Below are positions 32,761 through 44,150 of a DNA stretch of 64,000 nucleotides, in pieces. Each line of letters begins with the position of its first letter. Position 1 is the first letter of the stretch. The position numbers and the translations under genes are program-made. The stretch is from Dryomyza anilis (lineage: Eukaryota > Arthropoda > Insecta > Diptera > Dryomyzidae). A model generated the notes under the pieces. The model had not been told where the DNA came from, ran no database searches, and saw only the letters and a program-made list of their open reading frames with translations. Location: contig OX638132.1 in assembly GCA_951804985.1 (NCBI GenBank), positions 12,071,529 through 12,135,528 of the forward strand. Direction: 5' to 3'.

Positions 32761-33280
32761 GAGTTGAGAAAGCTAGGTCACATGGGATGGACATTTTTAG
32801 TCGGTCAGGCCCGACTATATGGTGGTATAATTTTGTGGGATAATTTACGACTAAATTTTCTACTATAAAAAATCGATAATGAATAAAATCAAATGTCGGC
32901 AGATCACGCCTATTTTTGGAACATATATATTTGGACGAATTCTAACAATATTTTTTTAAATTTTATATATATAAATGGAATACTTTTCGAGTTATTGCTT
33001 CCTAAAGAGTTTTAAAAAAGTGATTTGTATGGGAGGTGGGCGTGTCCGTTGACCGATTTGGCTCATTTCCGTACACAGAATCATTTTTTGGGTAAAATAC
33101 ATTGGAACAAAATTTCATCATATTCTGAGCAGTATTTCTCAAGTTACAATGTTTTCGGACAGTCAGACGGACATGGTTAACAGACTCGAGTTGTTCAGCT
33201 GATCAAGAATATACTTATATATTTTTCCATATCGGACACGCAATGTTAATATACCCTGTACCTCATAGGTATAGGGTATA
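32761..33280 (+). mobile_element. mini-me element (B type), diverged, about 520 bp
   Basis: Starts GAGTTGAGAAAGCTAGGTCA and ends TACCTCATAGGTATAGGGTA. It keeps GCCCGACTAT, GGCAGATCACGCC, GGGAGGTGGGCGTGTCCGTT and the core-like GCTGATCAAGAATATA. The microsatellite is short (CAGTCAGACGGACA) and 5' sequence is missing relative to the copy at 57639. Confidence 0.8.
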
Positions 33281-34610
33281 AACACAATATAAACTTTCAC
33301 TTGTTTCGACCAACACAAAAACGGTATTTTGTTTGTAACTTTCTGCTATCTATAAAAAATTAAAAAAAAAACGCTGCTATATACAAAGAAAAATTCCTCA
33401 TCGTAGAACTCGTGAAGAGTGCTTCCAAAGGAGCTCTTTTTATGCACTGCATGAAATATGAAGCGCATATAAAGTATGTTCAACATGCAAGAAAGTTCAG
33501 GCAGGGTAATAAAAATTGTGCGAGGGTTTAAAGTATCGCAAAATATTGCCAAAATAACAGAATTTAAAATCCTTAGTAATACAAGAATGTGTACTAAATA
33601 GACACTCTTTAAAACTAAATTAAACTAAATTAGCTTAGTTTTAAATTTAATTTAAATTGTTTTATAATAAAAAAAATGTTGAAAATTGTTTTAAAATGTT
33701 GGTACTTCTTCGTATGCAGAATTTAAATTTTATCAAATTATATGTTGCTGACTTAATATAATTTGTACGCACGTCAGCTCAATGTCTACACGAACATATG
33801 TCACACTTGTCAGTCTTTCCAACTTACAAGTGCCGCTTCTTAAAAACAACTTCAACGGAAGGAAGTCTGCCTGGCATTCGCAGTGCGCAGTGTGTGCAAG
33901 TCAAACTGAACAAGGTAGAACCCAGTGGCAACATCACCCTGCATTGCTTTAAATCCCCCACAACATTAAATTTTGCCAACTGTAACTTAAATAACTTTTT
34001 GTCTGTAATATTTTTATTAAAGCAAAATGTTACAATGAGTATTTTAATATCGATTTTTATATTTTCGTCATCGTAGATATGGAATCGATATCAAAAAGTT
34101 TAAATTTTCGATAATTAAATAATCATTTAATTAAATACCGCATTAATGAGTTTAATAGAATTATTCAAAATAAAGTTACAGAAAAAAAAAAGATTCACAA
34201 TAAAATATTTCGTGCCGCATGAATATCTAACATCATCAATTTTTTCCATTTATAGTCTGACCAACAATAATAATGTCCAAACCAACAACAACCACAATAA
34301 GTAATATCTGTTAATGTCCTTCGGTTAGGCTAAAATATTTTCAACGACCAACTCATTTTAATCCTACGGAGGTACATGTCTGTCTGCAGGCTTCACCACA
34401 TGCTACAAATAGTTTTCGAAGGACGAACAAGAAACGTTGGTGTCTATTAAATGTTGGGAACGCACGTAAAACAAAATTAAAACAGTAACAAAAAGAGAAA
34501 ATCATAAATTTTAGATCAATTGCCGGGTAGGAAATGGTTTGAACACAATAACTATTTCAGATAATCGAGCTTTGAACGCAGAACAAAAATGTCTACCCAT
34601 TTATACACGA
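33281..34610. other. Unique sequence, GC-richer at 33800-33960
   Basis: A 92-codon plus-strand frame at 33798-34076 covers the GC-richer block (SHLSVFPTYKCRFLKTTSTE) but has no recognised homologue and no clear splice sites. It could be an unrecognised exon or a decayed repeat. Confidence 0.3.
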
Positions 34611-35571
34611 CTAGCTGGACCCGTACACGACTCGTGCAAATATTATGTGAATGCAGGGTTATTGAGCAATTTTATTAATATAAATAACATTTTTATTATT
34701 TATATCAGGAACCCGTGCTTCGCTGTGTACGTTTTTTTATTGGTTTTATAAATGTAGTAACCAAAACCATACTAATTATCCGATAAAACAACTTTTCTCA
34801 TAGACAATTCTTTCTCAGACTGTGCTTCCCCGTAGAATTCTTCCCAGTAGAATTCTTTCCCGTAGAATTCTTCCCCGTTTTAGCGTGGTGAGTTTTAGTG
34901 TGGTGAGTTTTAGTGTGGTGAATTTTAGTGTGGTGAGTTTAAGTGTAGTGAATTTTATTGTTGTGTGTTGAATTTAAGTGTGGTGAATTTTAGTGTGGTC
35001 AGTTTAAGTGGGTCAATTTGAATGTGGTGAATTTCAGTGTGGTGAGTTTTAGTGTGGTGAAATTTAGTGTGGTGAGTTTTAGTGTGTTGAATTTTAGTGT
35101 GGTGAATTTTAGTGTGGTGAGTTTTAGTGTGGTGAATTTTAGTGTGGTGAGTTTTTGTGTGGTGAATTTTAGTGTGGTGAATATTAGTCTGGTAAATTTT
35201 AATGTGGTGAGTTTTAGTGTCGTGAGTTTTAGTGTGGTGAATTTTAGTGTGGTGAGTTTTAGTGTGGTGAATTTTAGTGTGGTTGATTTTTTTCTTTCTT
35301 TTTTTATTTTTCTGTTGTTTTTGAGTTATAGCTTAAGTTTTGTGCTTTTTCTTTTACTTTTGATTTTGTATTTGATTTTTGTTTTTGTGTTTTTGCTTTT
35401 GTATTTTTTTTTTGTATTTGAGTTTTTTGTTTCATCTTCTTTGCTTGTATATGTGCCGAGTTATGTCGTTTTGAAAGTTTAGGTTGTATGGGAGGTGCCA
35501 CGCCCCTTTGTACAATCCCGCCCATATATAGCCTATGACACCCTCCGGACCAAGAGTTTTATATATATAGA
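34611..35571 (-). mobile_element. Non-autonomous Helitron, 961 bp
   Basis: On the minus strand it begins TCTATATATATAAAACTC (35571 leftwards) and ends GTACGGGTCCAGCTAG, preceded by the near-palindrome GCACGAGTCGTG. It sits exactly between A and T. The 5' part has GGCGGGATTGTACAAAGGGG and CGTGGCACCTCCCATACAAC words. The centre is A/T-rich with a CAAAA/GCAAAA degenerate tract, then a long 15-bp minisatellite. There is no Rep/helicase gene, so it would depend on one supplied elsewhere. Confidence 0.88.
34880..35285. repeat. 15-bp minisatellite inside Helitron
   Basis: Alternating GTGTGGTGAATTTTA and GTGTGGTGAGTTTTA units repeat about 26 times. The same repeat, shorter and on the other strand, lies in the Helitron at 40911-41576. 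The 154-codon frame here (VVNFSVVSFSV repeats) is an artefact. Confidence 0.92.
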
Positions 35572-35699
35572 TGTACACTTGTTCATTAATATAATGAAGT
35601 AAAGTCTTAGCATAATTAGAAATTAAATATTATAAAACTTGTAAGATGTATAAATAAACAGTATTTCGTAACCGGGCTGCGCAACGGTGGTTTTTAATT

Positions 35700-36260
35700 T
35701 TATTTGATTTTTTTAAACCATTTTTTAAGCATAGCTTTTCATATTTGTTTTCCCGTGTTTTTATTATTTTTACCGTTTTTTCCTGTTTTTGGTTTTGGCA
35801 TTTTATTTTTGTTTTGATTTGGTGTTTTTGCTTTTGATTTGAGTCTTTTTGCTTTTGCTTTTCGTTTTGTGTTTTGTTTTGTTTCTGCGTTTTTTTGTTT
35901 TTGTGTTTTTGCGTTTTCGATTATTTGCTTTTGTTTCATGTTTTTGATTTTGTTTTTGTGGTTTTACTTTTGTTTTTGATTTGTGTTTGTTTTTGCTTTG
36001 TTTGTGATTTTCCTTTTGTGTATTTGCTTTTGTGTATTTGCTTTTGTTTTTTTGTTATTAGTATTCTGATGTTTCTGTGTGTTTTGCTTTTGTATTTGTG
36101 TTTTTTGATTTTGTATATTTTTTTGTTTTTTGTTTCATCTTCTTAGCTTGTGTATGTGCCGAGTTATGTCGTTTTGAAAGTTTAGGTTGTATGGGTGGCG
36201 TCACGCCCTTAGTCCAATCCCGCCCATATGTAGCCTAGGGCACCCTCCGGACTCCATAGT
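35700..36260 (-). mobile_element. Helitron 5' fragment with CAAAA-rich tract
   Basis: 36130-36260 matches the 5' region of the Helitron at 34611-35571 (minus strand: GAGTCCGGAGGGTGCC, ATGGGCGGGATTGG, CGTGACGCCACCCATACAAC, AACGACATAACTCGGCACAT). It runs into the same degenerate GCAAAA/CAAAA tract, about 430 bp long. The minisatellite and the 3' terminus are absent. Confidence 0.75.
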
Positions 36261-36278
36261 ATGCTGGTGCAAAATTTA

Positions 36279-36655
36279 AAAAATCTTCTTCATAATGATG
36301 GATTTCGTTCTTCAAACCATGATTAATTGTATTGAAGAACAATTCATAATATTGAATTGTTCTTCAACATCAATTTTATCCATTTGATGAATGACTGAAA
36401 AAGTGTTCATCAATTTGATGAAGTATATGCGATGAACAGGTTTCATCACATTAATATGTACAACATATTGAAGAATTTTATTCATCAAAACAAATTTAGA
36501 CCAATTATTTATTTTTTCGTTAATTTTATGCCAGCATTTGCGCCCTGCAAAGTATTGATAACATTTAATTTTCCAATGTTCTCGATTCATCATTGATGCC
36601 CTTTTAAACTGTTTAAACAAATGTTTAAAACTGAAATTCAACATTTATTTTTAAA
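36279..36655. mobile_element. TGATGAA-type MITE, partial
   Basis: CGTTCTTCAAACCATGATTA, TTGAAGAACAATTCATAATA, TGAAAAAGTGTTCATCAAT and AATTTTATGCCAGCATT correspond in order to the left half of the element at 10141. The terminal CACNCAGAAAA is missing on the left, where it abuts a Helitron fragment. Confidence 0.65.
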
Positions 36656-36905
36656 TTAAACGAAATTGTTTTCAATTTAATCACATTGTTTTTAAAATCA
36701 ATATTTCGTGATATGCCCCTAAAGGTATGCAGCACTTAAGGTGTGAAATGCAATGTGTAATGCATACAACATACATCTAGGGGCAGCATTTACGTGTTTA
36801 ACTCAAATTTTCGCTTCGATGTCACCCTGCCATATAATTCATAGCCCCTTTTTGACAGAAAATCCATCCGGATTTTTTTTAGATTTTATGCACTTAAAAT
36901 GATCC

Positions 36906-37166
36906 ATGATTTTGGGAGTTTTTTTTTTTGGATTTTTGTACATTTTTCGCATTTTTCGCAAGACTTATGAAATATATTTGTGGTTTTCAAAGTACAATTT
37001 ATTTTTTGAAAATTTAAGAACTGGATATAAAACACCAAATCGAAAACAATTATTTGGACCACTGCTGGATGAAATCCCTGAAAAAGTTTATAATGAAATG
37101 ATTCATATATTATTAGCCAACTTATTTATTTCCCAACATAGGCCTTTAATAGGCCAAATAATTTAA
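36906..37166 (+). pseudogene. hAT-type transposase remnant
   Basis: The frame contains YNLFFENLRTGYKTPNRKQL followed by FGPLLDEIPEKVYNEM. The pattern F...LRP.YK.P.RK.L.G.LLDE...KV is characteristic of the region between the BED zinc finger and the catalytic domain of insect hAT transposases. The first 25 or so residues and the end are not recognisable, and no catalytic residues survive. A possible further fragment (LLNLLGSEVVIQQFSAAKEW) lies at 37225-37310 in another frame. Inactive; similarity judged from motif pattern only. Confidence 0.5.
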
Positions 37167-37944
37167 TAATATAAATAGTTGGATTTAGTCTCCAAAATAA
37201 TGAATTTAATTCAAGCCAATTTTTTAATCGGTAGACATTTATTGAATCTATTAGGATCTGAAGTTGTTATACAGCAATTCTCGGCAGCGAAAGAATGGGA
37301 AGAAATAACTTCCACAACCGGTAAATCCTATTGATTTTATAAAAAATTCAATAAAATCCAAAAAAAAAAATTGTTTTAAATTTTGTGTTAAAAACAATTG
37401 TTTTAAATTTAAATAAAATTGTTTTAAGATGTTTTTTTATTATTGTCGTTTGTGTTTTACACAATTTTAACACAATTTAATTTAATTTTAACACATTTTT
37501 CCCTCAGTGTATGAACACAACTGAGGCTAACTTCTGTGAACTTTGTAACTTTTTGATTTGAGTATTGGGGTTAAGGATTACGTTTGAATTTTTGTTAAAA
37601 ATATGCAATTTTTATTGTTTAAAACGTATTTATAAAATTATGGTATGCGGCATGAAATCTGCAAATATTTCGCAAGATGAGAACCCCAAAATTAAATTAT
37701 ATAACTCAAATTTCTTAAGACATTAAAATTATCATTTAAAAAAAAAACAAAAACTAATAAACCAAACTTATTTTTTGGCAACACAAACATTTTTTATACG
37801 TTAACAAAAGCAGTGGCAAAATAAGCAGAAATTCAGCAATAGAAATTGATCAAAAAAAAATAATAATTTTTATTTGGCAACCAACATTCACATAAAAATC
37901 GTATTAAAGATTAACACAAAAGGCATTCTTTGTCTGCTTCAGCG
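37167..37944. other. AT-rich sequence, possible end of the hAT relic
   Basis: 37225-37310 may continue the transposase relic. The rest has repeated AAACAATTGTTTTAAATTTA words (37370-37430) and no gene. Confidence 0.35.
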
Positions 37945-37985
37945 AACACACACACACATCTCTCACACATACACACACACACAAA
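37945..37985. repeat. CA microsatellite
   Basis: Interrupted (CA)n run, for example GAACACACACACACATC and CATACACACACACACA. Confidence 0.85.
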
Positions 37986-38451
37986 CGACCATAAGATAAA
38001 ACCACACAGACAGACGCAGGAAATCGTACTAATCGAATCATATTCATTTGAGTTATTCGCTTAATCGACGTGGAATTCATGCTGACATGAGAAATAAACC
38101 ATTTTATTATGTTATTTTTATTCTTTATTTATTTTTATATAAAGTGAGTGTACCACCTTCGCTCAGGTGTCGAAATTTCAGGAACATTTACGGTATTTTT
38201 TGTTAAACTAATTTTTTTTCGTTTAGTTTAATATAAATATTCGTACAGAAAAAATATACCATAAAATTAATATTTTTTTACTATTAATCAATAGGATAAA
38301 CTATAATTTCAATCTTTAAATCCTATTAAATATTTTTTAATTTATTTGAAAATATTTATTTTTTGTATACTATTAATTTCTATAGTTTCTATAGTTTTTT
38401 TTTTCTAAAATTTACATATTTTCGTTTTTATTAAATATTTCGCTTTATATA
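37986..38451. other. AT-rich sequence with an eroded MITE-like block
   Basis: 38245-38400 keeps CTATTAATCAATAGGATAAA and related words of the CACCCAG-type MITE, but no clean ends. Confidence 0.35.
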
Positions 38452-38454
38452 TTA

Positions 38455-38697
38455 GGGGTGTGTGCGAATTCGACTAAATTGCTGACTAAACTAAATTGAA
38501 CGACATTTCATTTGATATTTATTCGTTAACCGGGAATTATTAAATTCCATAATCAATCGATTATTATATATCTGTTTGCTGTCATCCAATTTAGATCAAT
38601 TTAGTCTGCTCGACAATTTGCTAAATTGAAAAATCGAACACTGCATTACCGTCAAAATTTAGTTTAGTCAGCTATTTAGTCGAATTCGCACACACCC
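38455..38697. mobile_element. Harbinger-like MITE, 243 bp, TTA duplication
   Basis: Long inverted termini: GGGGTGTGTGCGAATTCGAC and TAAATTGCTGACTAAACTAA on the left are matched by the inverted right end with few differences over about 45 bp. Flanked by TTA on both sides (38452-38454; 38698-38700). A 3-bp TWA duplication with GG-starting termini is typical of PIF/Harbinger elements. Non-coding. Confidence 0.78.
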
Positions 38698-38700
38698 TTA

Positions 38701-39340
38701 GTTAATTTATTTTTATTTCGATGTTTTCAAATTATTATTTTTATTATTTTAGTTTTTTTTTTTGACGATTTTCGTAGATTTATCGTTCTGTATTTTTGTT
38801 TGGTTTATTGCCAACAGTTGTGAGAAATTAACCACAGTGCCGTATCTCATCCGCATTAGCAGAAGTAGAAATAGAAATGGCGCATTAGCCACAACTCGTT
38901 GAACACGTTTCAGCTGAGACCGACCACCATCCAGAAGAATGTTACCTCCGAAACCCCCACCACGCAAGTCAATAATTCGTGCATGTTTAAGCAGCTCAAA
39001 CCTCACATCAGCATCCACCCCAAAAGGACAAATCATTTTTTGTATCCACACTAAAACCTCGTAATATATCTCACCGCATCATAAACAAGGATAACAAAGG
39101 TAACGCACAAAGGAATTCAAAAAAGAATAAAATTTTCCAAGTACATCAAATGCAATAGAAATACTACATGTGAAAATATTTTAACTAATTCACAAACGAT
39201 ATATATTTCAAATGGCACAAAAGTCAACGATAATAAATGAACTTTTCGATTTAAGGTTATCTAATTATATATAACAGTAATTATAATGAAAATATTTATT
39301 TCAATATTTACATATGAAGGGATTAACATAATAAGTAACA
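38701..39340. other. Unique sequence with a GC-richer block (38830-39050)
   Basis: A 100-codon minus-strand frame (38749-39051) covers the GC-richer block (DVRFELLKHARIIDLRGGGF, LLDGGRSQLKRVQRVVANAP). It reads somewhat like protein but has no recognised family. It may be an unrecognised exon, a pseudogene fragment or chance. Confidence 0.3.
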
Positions 39341-40720
39341 TGAAAAGCTATATTTTTTCAAAGCCGATTATCTTAGTCCATCCATTAAGTAATAACACAT
39401 CAAACAGAACTTCAAAATACTTGATTACCACACCATACAAATAATTTCTAGGACATTTTACGAAACATTTTTTCGTAATTTTTAATTTCGAAAAATACAT
39501 TCGAAGAATACACGAAGAAACATTTGTCATTTCTATTTTATCGTATATATTACGAATCATTATTCGTAAAATTAGAACAAAACCAGTTGGAAGGTTAGAT
39601 CACATGGGAAATTTTAAATTAGGGACATTTTATAGTATGCGTTATTATGATAGTTAGGATTATCAAAATTATAGTCGGTCTAAGCCGACTATAAATACCC
39701 TACACATATGTGTGGTTACCATTTAAAGTGGTATATAGGTCAACAGGGTATACGAATCCTGAAAATAACTACAAATTTTCCATCCCTGACGAATTTTCTT
39801 TCATTTGATACCCATATTTACAAATGGGTAGGTGTACCGAATTTCGATTTTTTTATTGGGAACCACAAGTCGTTTCGTGGGAAAACATTATTTTCATGTA
39901 TTTGAGCATAATGTCAATATATATTTGACCAAAAAAGTTTACCTAAGCACGTATACAGTAAAACTGAACTGTAGATGTACATTTTATATGAGTTATTTGA
40001 ATATAAATGGATATGCCTAATTTTTCGCACATACAGCGTAGGTATATAAGTAATCTAAATTATGAGTTTCATTTATCTAACTCTTCAATTGTTTAAGTAG
40101 TAGTGATTTCAACAGACAGACGGACATCGCTAAAACAACTTAGGAGGTCATGCTGATCAAGAATATATATACTTTTCCATACAGAAGATGCTTCCTTCTG
40201 GGTGTTACAAACGGCGTACCAAATTGAATATACCCTTTTACTCTTAGTGTAAGGTATAATTACGAATATTTCGTTTGAAATATAAAACTTTTGTTATATT
40301 ATTTTCAATTACAATTTTTTTTACGAAAGACATGATTTTTACATTTTACGAAAAAATTACTAAACTTTCGTAATTTTTGAGGCTATATGTAGAATTTTAC
40401 GAAACATTCGTATTTTTTACGAAACATTCGTATTTTTTACGAAAAAATTAGTAAAAACAGAATTGCGCTGCGTCAAATAGCAACTTGTAGCTGCATTTTA
40501 TTTTAATTGGAAATTTTTTTATATGTTTCATAAAAAGTACGAATGATATCGGCAAAAGTACGAATATATTCGTTAAAGGTACGAATATATTCGTAAAAAG
40601 GTAGACGTATCAATAAATTGCGAATCTTTCGGGGTAGATAAGATCTACGAATAGTTTCGAAAATAAACAATTAATATTCGTAATTTTATCATAAATTTAC
40701 GAAAGTTCTTTCGTGTATTT
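39341..40720. repeat. TTCGTAAA/TTTACGAA-rich repeat, split by mini-me
   Basis: Dense palindromic words (ATTACGAATCATTATTCGTA; TTACGAAACATTCGTATTTT repeated twice near 40395-40440) lie on both sides of the mini-me copy at 39582-40259. The outer boundaries are not defined. Confidence 0.5.
39582..40259 (+). mobile_element. mini-me element (A type), about 678 bp
   Basis: Starts ACCAGTTGGAAGGTTAGATC and ends TAGTGTAAGGTATAAT. It is collinear with the copy at 31421-32155 except that the GTCY microsatellite is reduced to CAGACAGACGGACA before the core ACATCGCTAAAACAACTTAG and TGCTGATCAAGAATATA. Confidence 0.85.
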
Positions 40721-40910
40721 TACAATAATAACAAACTTTTTGCATTGCTTTCATTTTCAGACAAAGCAAAGATCCCAATCTGCCATGTATCAGAGACATC
40801 CGGATGTCTCGAATCTTCCTCGAATAACTTCGATAAAAATGTACGATCACGTTGGTTTATCGAATCTTTTTTTAATTTCTCGTACATTCAATGTATTTGA
40901 CAAGATACGA

Positions 40911-41576
40911 TCTACTATACATTTGTGAATGTAAGTATGTATGTTCCGAATAGACGTCTAAACGGCTGAACCGTATTGAATGAAATTTTGACACAATATG
41001 TATGTTGGCTCCGGGCTGAGTATAGGCTATATCTAGCTGAGTTTGGTGGATGGGCGTGGCACCTCCCATATAACCCAAAAATTAAAAACATATCAGCAAT
41101 TAGGATAGCAAATTTAATGAAATTTTGGTCAGCGTTATATCCCGCGGATTGTGGGCGGGATTTGAACACTGGGCACCCCCCATAGAATTCACATTTGCCA
41201 GATGGTGTATGTCAACAGTTATTATAGTAATATCAATATATTTCGCACCAGGGTATCAACCACATCACATTTTTTAAACTCACCACACCAAAACTCACCA
41301 CACTAAAATGCACCACACTAAAACTCACCACACCCAAATTCACCACACTAAAACTCACAACACTAAAATTCACAATAATAAAATTCACCACACTAAAACT
41401 CACCAAACTAAAATTTCTACTGCGAAAAACTCTACGGGGAAGAATTCTGCGGGAAAGAATTCTATCGGGGAGAATTCTACGGGAAAGATATAAAAAATAT
41501 TCTTAATATTAATGAAATCATTCCATATCCTTGCATTCACAAAATCATTGCACGAGTCGTGCACGGGTCCAGCTAG
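40911..41576 (+). mobile_element. Non-autonomous Helitron, 666 bp
   Basis: Begins TCTACTATACATTTGTGAAT and ends GTGCACGGGTCCAGCTAG, preceded by the perfect palindromic pair GCACGA/TCGTGC. Inserted between A (40910) and T (41577). The 5' part has AACGGCTGAACCGTATTGAA and GGGCGTGGCACCTCCCATA words; the 3' part a short array of CACCACACTAAAACT (41272-41410) and GAATTCTACGGG-type repeats. The same flank without the Helitron is found at 42945-43140. Confidence 0.92.
41272..41410. repeat. 15-bp minisatellite inside Helitron
   Basis: CACCACACTAAAACT-type units, the complement of the array at 34880-35285, about nine copies with variants. Confidence 0.85.
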
Positions 41577-42204
41577 TATTTAAATATTTATCGCAATAAT
41601 TTTTGAAGCAATCTCGAACTTTCAAAAAAAAAAATGAATAAACAGTCAAAATCAGCATTTAAAATTTATGTACGTACAACTGATATATCGCATATATATT
41701 GCAATTGTTTTGAACTCGTTTTTTAAAGTACTGCAATTTTACTAAAAAAGCAAGTAACATTTTCGTATAAAATTTATATATTTTTTTAAATTGCTACACA
41801 TAGCTTATCGGCTCAAGCATCTAAAATACTTTAGCCCTATAAAATATTTGCAGCAGCAAAAGAATTTTATTTCAATTGTTCGCAAAAGTGAATCCGATTG
41901 GCTCTCTATGTCATGGCATACGTTCAAGTAACAAACAGAAAATCCTTTCAAAGACTGCTACAATGGAATAAATTTCAATGGGACTCCAACAGCAAAAGCA
42001 GCAGCACTTTAGACTTTTCAAATAATGCAATAAAACAGAAAATATTATTAACAGGAAGAGCACAAATAAAAGAATCATGATGAAACGTATATTAAAATAA
42101 CAGTTACAAAATTTTAAGTCAACTTTGACATTAAAGTCAACTTTTTAGATGACAATTAACTCATAGCAAAAGTTATTATAAAGCGCATTCAATCACAAAC
42201 TTTA
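41577..42204. other. AT-rich sequence, no gene
   Basis: 41577-41635 is the right flank of the Helitron and resembles 43058-43125. The frame at 41898-42080 has no recognised similarity. Confidence 0.35.
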
Positions 42205-42460
42205 CAATTGAAATTGAAATAGAACGAAAAATCATCAAACACATTTTTATGAAAAACATAAATTTCGAGTTTGTTGTTTAATATTATAAAAAGTAATTGA
42301 TGCATTTTTAAACTTGAAATAACAATTGATAGATTTATGTGGTAGAAAAAATTGAGATCGATTAAAAATTGACAGAAATATAAAGATTTTTGTAAATGAA
42401 TAATTTGCATTTTTAAAATGTATTTGGTGACTTTTCGTTCTACAACTACGATATGTATGA
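42205..42460. mobile_element. TCGTTGTAGAACG-type MITE (copy 1)
   Basis: Collinear with 62613-62860: ACATTTTTATGAAAAACATA, GAGTTTGTTGTTTAATATTA, AAAGTAATTGATGCATTTTT, GGTGACTTTTCGTTCTACAA. The right terminus CGTTCTACAACTACGATAT is clear; the left terminus is reduced to AGAACGAAAAATCATCAAA. Confidence 0.7.
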
Positions 42461-42944
42461 CAAAAAAAAAAAAGAAAAGTTCAAAAAAATACAAATTTTA
42501 AAATAGGTCAAAATACAAATATTGTGTTATTATCTGTTAATATACAATTTGTAACGATGCCATGCCAACTCCAACGATGACATCAATGATTCAAATAGCG
42601 TTTGATAGATTTGTGCAATCATTCAAAACTATTGAGGCTTTAACAGTTGGCTAAAACATTCAGATATTGTGCATTGATTTGCAAATTCATTTGTATTTAT
42701 GAATGGATCACGCAAAGAAAAAACTTGACAGTTCGAACAAAATAACATTTTATGTTTGATTCAATTATATGACACGTTTGCCTAATATGATTGAAGCAAT
42801 ATAGTCGAGGGAGTAGCATGATTTCCTCAATCATTTTAGTTGTTCATCTCGAGACAACTCTTTCCACAACATACATTAGCAAAAAAAAAAAAGTTTTAAA
42901 TTATAATTTTATAATAATAATTTAAGCGATGAATTCCCATATCG
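42461..42944. other. AT-rich sequence with a possible MITE end
   Basis: CACGCAAAGAAAAAACTTGA at 42713 equals the left terminus of the element at 43535, but a partner end was not found. Confidence 0.35.
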
Positions 42945-43140
42945 TCGATGACTCGATGCTTTCTCTAATAACTTCGATACAAAAAGTTCGATTTCGTTGC
43001 TTTATCGATTCTAATTTTTTAAATTTCTAATACATTCAAAATCTTTTTCAAGAAACAATATTTAAACATTTATCACATTAATATCGCAATATTTTTCGCA
43101 GCAATCTTCAACTTTGATCATTTTTTTTCGGTATCGTTTC
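42945..43140. repeat. Paralogous empty site of the Helitron flank
   Basis: Aligns with both flanks of the Helitron at 40911: ATAACTTCGATA, TTTATCGA, TACATTCAA, then CAAGAAACAATATTTAAACA against CAAGATACGA / TATTTAAATA, then TCGCAATA and GCAGCAATC. There is no Helitron in between, so it represents the pre-insertion state in a related repeat copy. Confidence 0.7.
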
Positions 43141-43534
43141 GATTTCAAAAAATGTCTCGTATAGAGAAAACACATCGATATCTACCTACCATGTAACAGA
43201 ATTGTTTCGGGAAAAATATGAAAATATTATTACAATCAAAAGCAATTATTTAAGCAGTAATAATTTCTTGACAATCATACTAATTTCATAAACAAAATAA
43301 ATAAATTCAGCGTATTTCAAAAGTCGGTGTAGCTCTTGTTCGGTTTTTGCGTCCGAAATAAATATTGTTTTCAGCAAACAAATATCATTGCAATCATAAA
43401 TTTAATAATTATAATTATATTTTACATTTATTTCAAAATTTTGTAAATTATTTTGGTATTCATTTTACGTTTTACTGTTATACATTGTTATAAACATATT
43501 TATTTTGAATATCTGAAACATGTAACATAATCTG

Positions 43535-44124
43535 CACGCAAAGAAAAAACATGGTTATGGTGATCATATTTGAAGGGCATCATATTATGATTGGGGGTTA
43601 TGGTTGTAGGAAATCATATAATTTGTCTAATATGATCCTCAGTGACAATATTGCTTACCATAATATGATCCATAGTGACAGGAGTACGATCTAATATGAT
43701 CCTCAGTGAAATATTGCTTACCATAATATGATTCATAGTGACAATAGTACGATTTTCTATAACCATACCATGGCCTTAGTGGCCATACGCCGATTTCACA
43801 CAACCATACTATGGTTGTCAGTGAACATAGTATGATTCCATATGGTTGTATATAATAAATTACTATATTATGATCAGTCTATATCATGGTATGATTGGTA
43901 TTGACCATACTTTGTTTGTGGCAGTTTTTATCGTAATCAACCACATGGTTCTTATCAACCACATTTTGATTTTTCAGAAATACAATCATATTATTATAAA
44001 TTGTCTACTATAATATGATTTTAGTGACCTTATTATTGTTGAAATAAATTGAAAATACTATGCTTTGTAAAGACCATAGCATGGTCGTCGCGATCATGTC
44101 GCAACCATATTATTTCTCCCCGTG
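43535..44124. mobile_element. TIR element rich in CATGGTTATG, 590 bp
   Basis: The left end CACGCAAAGAAAAAACATGG (then TTATGGTGATCAT) and inverted right end CACGGGGAGAAATAATATGG (then TTGCGACATGATC) are complementary with mismatches over about 33 bp. The interior is full of CATAATATGATC / ACCATACTATGG words and has a 64-bp tandem duplication at 43626-43755 (TCTAATATGATCCTCAGTGA; GCTTACCATAATATGAT). Non-coding. Confidence 0.68.
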
Positions 44125-44150
44125 TGTGTATACTGTTTTGCTTTGAAAAA

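Noticed and set aside
34880..35285. CRISPR-like array
   Set aside because: 15-bp units are contiguous with no unique spacers, in a eukaryotic Helitron.
35018..35482. 154-codon frame of VVNFSVVSFSV repeats
   Set aside because: The 15-bp Helitron minisatellite translated; not a gene.
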